From positions 1 to 6,258 of the forward strand of contig DAOUET010000125.1 in assembly GCA_034430155.1 (NCBI GenBank): 6,258 bases of DNA. The letters run 5' to 3'. The position numbers and the translations under genes are program-made. Every line of letters starts with the position of its first letter. Position 1 is the first letter of the stretch. The notes beneath the pieces are model-generated. The model was not told where the DNA came from and made no database searches. It saw nothing but the letters and a program-made list of their open reading frames with translations. Below are positions 5,901 through 6,258 of this stretch, piece after piece. This stretch comes from DAOUET01 sp034430155. Its GTDB lineage: Bacteria > Chloroflexota > Anaerolineae > Anaerolineales > UBA4823.

Positions 5901-6258
5901 TTATTGGGATAATCGCGCTTTATAATGGATTTCTGGAGATTCCCTTAGACGCCGGGCAGCCTGTTCGGGTGTCAGATCGCGTTGAGCCTCGGCAAGTAGC
6001 TCGTAACCCACCATAAATTTCTTGACAGTCGCCGAGCGAAGCAATGGAGGGTAAAAATGGGCATGCAGCTGCCAGTGAGCGTAATCCCCCACCTGAGTAG
6101 GCGCGCCATGCCAGCCCATGGAATAAGGGAACGAAGTTTCAAACAGGTTGTCGTATTTAATCAACAAAGATTTCAAGATATGCGCTAGGCTTTCTTTCTC
6201 TTCGTCATTCAAATCAGGCAACCTTAAGACCTGCCGGCGGGGTAGAAGCAAAGTCTCA
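5901..6258 (-). CDS. galT: Galactose-1-phosphate uridylyltransferase, C-terminal part
   Basis: This is the C-terminal 118 residues of the Leloir-pathway enzyme that exchanges UMP between UDP-glucose and galactose-1-phosphate in the cytoplasm. The frame stays open to the window edge (ETLLLPRR...), so the gene continues past 6258; a TTG at 6251 is not the true start. Diagnostic sequence includes YDNLFETSFPYSMGWHGAP and HWQLHAHFYPPLLRSATVKK, followed by FMVGYELLAEAQRDLTPEQA. The His of GWHG and the two His of LHAH are spaced 15 and 2 residues apart, the same spacing as E. coli His281, His296 and His298, which bind the structural metal. The family is about 330-350 residues. The nucleotidylated-histidine motif (HPH) lies in the missing part. 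The end matches the usual family end, so the 3' side is intact. Its stop is 7 bases from the stop of the convergent lipoprotein gene. Confidence 0.93.
   Translation of the reverse strand, partial: ETLLLPRRQVLRLPDLNDEEKESLAHILKSLLIKYDNLFETSFPYSMGWHGAPTQVGDYAHWQLHAHFYPPLLRSATVKKFMVGYELLAEAQRDLTPEQAARRLRESPEIHYKARLSQ

Overview
The window most likely comes from a member of the Chloroflexota, probably an Anaerolineae-like environmental bacterium. This is inference. It rests on the secreted protein ending in the C-terminal tail VYLPLVVR, which I recall from many secreted proteins of that phylum, and on the overall mix of families. No taxonomic marker gene is present. Genes are moderately GC-rich, while the non-coding stretches are visibly richer in A+T and hold decayed material.

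Layout from left to right: (1) bases 1-64 carry an edge-truncated copy of a short palindromic repeat. (2) Bases 65-464 have no convincing gene, but include a possible relic of an IS3-type insertion-sequence end. (3) Bases 465-3925, minus strand, form a tightly spaced cluster. In transcription order it holds a 73-codon LysR-like fragment (doubtful), a pRiA4b ORF-3-like protein with an unrecognised C-terminal half, and a secreted DUF5010/GH99-like barrel protein with beta-sandwich domains. (4) Bases 3926-4301 are non-coding. (5) Bases 4302-4538 are a broken remnant of an ABC exporter gene. (6) Bases 4690-4782 are a complete copy of the palindromic repeat, inverted relative to the left copy. (7) Bases 4814-5893, plus strand, encode a lipoprotein with a transglutaminase-like catalytic domain. 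(8) Bases 5901-6258, minus strand, are the C-terminal third of galactose-1-phosphate uridylyltransferase (galT), converging on the lipoprotein gene with a 7-base gap.

The genes do not make one obvious pathway. The secreted barrel protein and galT both suggest carbohydrate metabolism, and the barrel protein and lipoprotein both act outside the cytoplasm. I see no defence system, CRISPR array, RNA gene or complete transposase. The most unusual structure is the roughly 91-bp palindromic MITE-like repeat. Its two copies show a compensatory base-pair change in the central hairpin, and one copy sits about 30 bp upstream of the lipoprotein start codon.
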